Shown: positions 14,840-17,990 of the stretch, in pieces
Position numbering within the stretch: the first letter of the stretch is position 1
Layout of the letters: every line of letters begins with the position of its first letter
Assembly: GCA_022710245.1 (NCBI GenBank)
Contig: JAKLHH010000027.1
Location: 1 to 17,990, forward strand
DNA: 17,990 nt
Direction: 5' to 3'
Source of the DNA: Myxococcota bacterium
Lineage (GTDB): Bacteria; Myxococcota; Polyangia; GCA-2747355; JAKLHH01
Notes under the pieces: model-generated
The model's database searches: none
Told to the model about the DNA's origin: nothing
Seen by the model: the letters and a program-made list of their open reading frames with translations, nothing else
Translations under genes and position numbers: made by a program

Positions 14840-17095
14840 TCAGCGGCTCGCGGGCACGGGCGGCGGCACGCTGGCCGGCCTGGTCGCGGGCCGGCTCACC
14901 GGAGCGGGCGAGGCCGCCGACGAGCGAAGCTCCGCGGTCGTCCGCGCGGCACGGGGCGCGGCACCAGCCCCCGCCGGCTGCGTCGAGGGCACGGTCGGCG
15001 TCGAGGGCACGGTCGGCGTCGAGGGCACGGTCGGCGTCGAGGGCACCATCGGGGTCGAGGACACCGCCGGCGTCGAGGGCACCGCCGGCGTCGAGGGCAG
15101 GGGGCCTGGTACCACCGGGCCGCCCGCGGGGTCGAAGCCCGCGCGCTCGGCGAGCAGCACCGCGAGGAGACGGCCGAAGATCCCGGTCGCGCTCGCGGCG
15201 CCGCCCTCGCCACCCTCGCCGCCCATCACGAAGAGCCGCTCGGGGACCAGCGGCTGCTCGCTGGCAGCCAGCTTCTCGCTGACCTGGCCCAGCGCGTAGA
15301 GGCGCGGGTCGCCGTAGGCCTGGATCTTCTTCAGGGAGACCGTGGCCTCGGCGAGACCGGTCTGCGAGATGCGCGAGGCCTCGCCCTTGCCGAGGAGGTC
15401 CTTGGCCCGCGAGTCGCCGTCGGCGAGCACCACGTCGCGCTCGGCGAGGCGCTTCGCCTCCGCGAGCTCGGCCTCACCGCGGTTGGCGGCGATCTCGATG
15501 TTGATGCTCGTCTGCGTCAGCTCGGTCTGCTTGTCCGCCTGGGCGCGGGCGCTGTTGAGCTCCTTCTGCTTCATCGCCGCCTGCTCCTGCTTGGCGAAGG
15601 TCGCGATCTGCTCCTCGGCGAGGCGCCGCTGTCGGAGCTGGTCGAAGAGGCGGTCGATCGGGTCGCCGCCCTCGGTGCTGCGCGACTCGGGGCGGCCGAT
15701 CAGCACGGCGATGCAGTTGATGTCGTACTCGGCGAAGCGCTTGCCGAGCTCCTGCGTGGCGCGGGTCTGGATCTCCTCACGCCGCGTGAGGAGGTCGAGC
15801 ATGTGCGTCGACTGGGCCACGTCGCGGAAGTAGGCCGTGAGGATCGGGTCGAGGGTCTGGCTGATCAGGCGCTTGACGTCGCCGAAGCGCTGCACCACGC
15901 TCGGCGCCTTCTGGTAGTCGATGTGGAGCACGAGCGAGAGCGGCAGCCAGGGCTCGTAGCCGTCGGCGGTGATGATCTCGATGCTGGTCAGGTCCTTGTC
16001 GTACTGGTGATCCTCGGCCTGGCCGGTGATCCAGCGCAGCACGAAGTTCACCGTGGGGACGAGCTCCACCGTCATCGCGTAGGGGTTCAGCGCGTACTTG
16101 CCCGGAGGCAGCGCGTTCTTCCAGACGCCGCGCTGGCCGCGCTCGACCTGCTCGCCGTAGCGGAACTGCTCGCCGGTCACGTCGACCCCCGCGGTGCCGA
16201 AGAAGGAGACCACCACGCCGACGTAGCCGATCGGGATGATCGTCTTGTCGAGGAGCTCGACGGTGGCAAACCAGCGGTTGATGAAGAAGGTGCCGTCGGT
16301 CAGCACCTGGAGCTGCTTGCCCCGGCGGCCGCCGGCGACCAGGAAGGCCTCGGGGTCCTGGAAGTAGTCGTGCGCCTTCTGACCCGCGGTCGGACGCACC
16401 TCGGGGGCGATGATCTCACTCGACTCGATGGGCGGGCCGTCGTGGACGGTGACCACGCCGATGCGGTCGCCGTCGTGGCCGCGGCCGCCGTGGCTCTCCT
16501 CGCTGGCGCCGCCGCCGATCACCACGGGGCGGAAGCCGTCAGCGGACTGCAGCTGGGCCTGCCAGGTGAGGTACTTCTTGGCGTCCTGGTCCTTGATCCC
16601 GCCGGAGAGCACGGAGCTCTCGCTGATGATCACGAAGAGGGCGAGGTTGATGGCGTAGACGCCCTCGCGCAGGATGGCGCGCTGGCGACCGCGCTGCCCA
16701 CCGCCGGCGAGGAACGCGCGGGCGTCCTGGAAGTTGTTGCAGCTCACGACGCGGCCGAGGGTCTGCACCGGCGCGAGCGGCTGGCCGTCACGAGCGTAGA
16801 CGTAGCCGAGCTTGCTCGCCGCGATGACCACCAGCGGCTGCTTGTGGATGCGGAACTGCCAGGGGAAGTAGCCCCAGTGAAGGCCACCGCGGAGGATCAC
16901 CGCCTGGTAGCCGGCCTCGCCGCGGAGCGCGACGATCTGCCCCTCGCGGAGCGAGCCGGCGAGCGACCAGAGCTTCTCGACGATGCCGATCCGGGTGTGC
17001 GGGATGTAGCGCACCCCGAGCAGCCAGAGGAGCACGGGGAGCGCGGCGATGCCGAGCCCGATCTTCATCCACAGCGTCAGCGTGAGGTTCAACAT
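14840..17095 (-). CDS. SPFH/flotillin-like membrane scaffold protein
   Basis: A 751-residue membrane-anchored protein of the SPFH (band 7) superfamily, whose members oligomerise at membranes and organise microdomains or proteases. One N-terminal helix (about 5-28) is followed by four repeats of an RG...L..G.Y.IN-like unit (about 58-83, 132-157, 255-280, 320-344). Next come the SPFH-type part (about 345-470) and a coiled-coil rich in Ala, Glu and Lys (about 480-585). The C-terminal tail is low complexity, with a VPSTPT-type six-residue repeat (about 667-705) and Pro/Ala/Ser. ATG 17095 is preferred over in-frame upstream ATGs because it begins the helix and has GAGGA five bases upstream. The overall order resembles YqiK/flotillin proteins; the repeat block is unusual. 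It is divergent from an NtrC-type regulator. Confidence 0.87.
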   Translation of the reverse strand: MLNLTLTLWMKIGLGIAALPVLLWLLGVRYIPHTRIGIVEKLWSLAGSLREGQIVALRGEAGYQAVILRGGLHWGYFPWQFRIHKQPLVVIAASKLGYVYARDGQPLAPVQTLGRVVSCNNFQDARAFLAGGGQRGRQRAILREGVYAINLALFVIISESSVLSGGIKDQDAKKYLTWQAQLQSADGFRPVVIGGGASEESHGGRGHDGDRIGVVTVHDGPPIESSEIIAPEVRPTAGQKAHDYFQDPEAFLVAGGRRGKQLQVLTDGTFFINRWFATVELLDKTIIPIGYVGVVVSFFGTAGVDVTGEQFRYGEQVERGQRGVWKNALPPGKYALNPYAMTVELVPTVNFVLRWITGQAEDHQYDKDLTSIEIITADGYEPWLPLSLVLHIDYQKAPSVVQRFGDVKRLISQTLDPILTAYFRDVAQSTHMLDLLTRREEIQTRATQELGKRFAEYDINCIAVLIGRPESRSTEGGDPIDRLFDQLRQRRLAEEQIATFAKQEQAAMKQKELNSARAQADKQTELTQTSINIEIAANRGEAELAEAKRLAERDVVLADGDSRAKDLLGKGEASRISQTGLAEATVSLKKIQAYGDPRLYALGQVSEKLAASEQPLVPERLFVMGGEGGEGGAASATGIFGRLLAVLLAERAGFDPAGGPVVPGPLPSTPAVPSTPAVSSTPMVPSTPTVPSTPTVPSTPTVPSTQPAGAGAAPRAARTTAELRSSAASPAPVSRPATRPASVPPPVPASR
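14982..15098. repeat. 18-bp tandem repeat, 6.5 copies, in the SPFH gene
   Basis: The unit GTCGAGGGCACGGTCGGC occurs three times identically (from 14982, 15000 and 15018). Three diverged copies (15036, 15054, 15072) and half a copy (15090) follow. On the coding strand it encodes a PSTPTV-type hexapeptide, so copy-number change keeps the reading frame. Confidence 0.95.
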
Positions 17096-17307
17096 GGGGT
17101 CCTCGCTTTCTCCTATCTGCCGAGCCGCGCCTTGCATCAGTCGATCTGCGGGCTCCCCCCCGGGCAATCCAAGGTGCGTGCCACCGGCGCAGCGGGCGGA
17201 AAGGCCTGGCGCGTCGCGCCCCGGAGGGCTGCGCGTCGCTCGTCGATCTGGCGTAAAGTGTCATTGTTGGCGAAAATAACCACATGCAGCCGGCGAGGGC
17301 CGAGACC
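17096..17307. other. Divergent intergenic region with an AT-rich patch
   Basis: These 212 bases separate the SPFH gene (minus) from the NtrC-type regulator (plus). A patch at 17253-17280 (GTAAAGTGTC...GAAAATAAC) is markedly AT-rich for this window and probably carries promoter elements for one or both genes. I could not assign a consensus pair with confidence. No gene is supported here. Confidence 0.5.
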
Positions 17308-17990
17308 ATGAGCCACGAGATCCTGATCCTCGAGCCGCCGGGAGGGGAGCTACGCCCGCTGGTGCGGGCCTTCCGCGCCGCGGCCGGCGAGGAGGCGGCG
17401 GTGGAGCTGGTGGGCTCCGGCGAGGAGCTCGTGCGCCGCGTGGGCGCGGGGCGTGCGCGCGGCATGCTGGTCCTCGACCTGGTGCTGGGCGACGGTCAGC
17501 GCAAGGGCGGCGAGCTGATCGCGGCCGTCCGCGAGCTCGACCCGGCGCTCCCCATCGTGGCGGTGGCCGAGCAGGGCGACGTCGCCACGGCCGAGCGCGC
17601 GATCCGCGCGGGCGCCACGGACTTCCTCGTCCGCGGCGGGCGGCTCAAGCGGCGGGTCGACACCCTCCTCGGCAAGGTGAGGAACATCTTCGCGCTGCTG
17701 GAGCGGAACCGCGTCCTCGGCGAGCAGAACCGGGCGCTGCGCGAGGCGCACCGCGCGCGCTTCCGGATCGTGGGCGAGTCGCCGCAGATCCTCGAGGTGG
17801 TGCGGCAGATCGAGCGCGTGGCCGTCATCCCGCGGCCGGTGCTGATCACCGGCGAGCGCGGCACCGGCAAGGAGCTGGTCGCCTGGGCGGTGCACGAGGC
17901 GGGCGGCGCGGCGGCGCGGCCGTTCGTGGCGGTGAACTGCGCGGCCTTCACCGACACGCTCCTCGAGAGCGAGCTCTTCGGCCACGAGCG
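17308..17990 (+). CDS. NtrC-type response regulator, degenerate receiver (3' partial)
   Basis: A sigma-54 activator cut by the window end; 227 complete codons are present. The start is ATG 17308 with GAGGG at 17295-17299; an in-frame ATG at 17284 lacks a Shine-Dalgarno. Residues 1-120 are a receiver-like domain with the phospho-acceptor Asp57 ([10 protein letters not shown]). The rest of the active site is poor: the acidic pair is reduced to E9-P-P, the Thr/Ser position is Ala87, and the usual K-P is R109-G110. A helical linker (about 122-150) joins the AAA+ domain, which begins with [19 protein letters not shown] and Walker A GERGTGKE (182-189). The GAFTGA loop and helix-turn-helix are beyond the window. 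Its location suggests control of the divergent SPFH gene; this is inferred. Confidence 0.92.
   Translation, partial: MSHEILILEPPGGELRPLVRAFRAAAGEEAAVELVGSGEELVRRVGAGRARGMLVLDLVLGDGQRKGGELIAAVRELDPALPIVAVAEQGDVATAERAIRAGATDFLVRGGRLKRRVDTLLGKVRNIFALLERNRVLGEQNRALREAHRARFRIVGESPQILEVVRQIERVAVIPRPVLITGERGTGKELVAWAVHEAGGAAARPFVAVNCAAFTDTLLESELFGHE

Noticed and set aside
14982..15098. CRISPR-like array
   Set aside because: The repeats are contiguous 18-base units without spacers and encode an in-frame hexapeptide repeat.

Overview
The window is strongly GC-rich and gene-dense. Its content points to a myxobacterium-like member of the Myxococcota: a Hanks-type kinase beside an FHA-linked sigma-54 activator, several secreted lipoproteins, and RNA-polymerase-derived sequence resembling the deltaproteobacterial subunits. 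The organism is inferred from gene content only; no rRNA or marker gene settles it.

Layout. (1) 1-2537: the 3' part of a caa3-type cytochrome c oxidase operon, with subunit I (5' end outside the window), III and IV. (2) 2538-2847: a gene-free, locally AT-rich stretch with a GntR/FadR-like palindrome and a plausible promoter. (3) 2848-4305: a membrane GT2 glycosyltransferase of the cellulose synthase/CslA type. (4) 4355-6706: the most unusual gene here. It is one intact 783-residue protein built, in order, from a shrunken RNA polymerase beta C-terminal half, a shrunken beta' N-terminal half with its zinc ribbon, and an alpha C-terminal domain. Catalytic residues are gone, while several regulator-docking surfaces are kept. 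(5) 6846-9451: an FHA / GGDEF-like / AAA+ / Fis activator followed 8 bases later by a soluble Ser/Thr kinase. (6) 9448-14318: mostly exported proteins: a metzincin-like lipoprotein (minus), a beta-helix-like lipoprotein (plus), a secreted protein of unknown function (minus), YacG (plus) and a VWA lipoprotein (plus). (7) 14328-17095, minus strand: a small zinc-finger membrane protein and a large SPFH/flotillin-like protein. (8) 17308-17990: the start of an NtrC-type regulator with a degraded receiver, cut by the window end.

How the genes may work together. The oxidase genes form one respiratory unit. The kinase and FHA activator are probably co-transcribed, and FHA domains bind phosphothreonine, so a kinase-to-activator signal is a reasonable inference. 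The polymerase-derived chimera lies just upstream on the same strand. It keeps the beta flap-tip helix, the beta' zinc ribbon and dock-like segment, and the protein-contact faces of the alpha CTD. It has lost the NADFDGD metal site, the conserved beta lysines and the alpha DNA-binding arginine. I infer a non-catalytic mimic of RNA polymerase that could bind sigma factors, NusA-like factors or activators. This is the strongest candidate for an undescribed system in the window. All homology statements come from recognising family motifs by eye; no database search was run.
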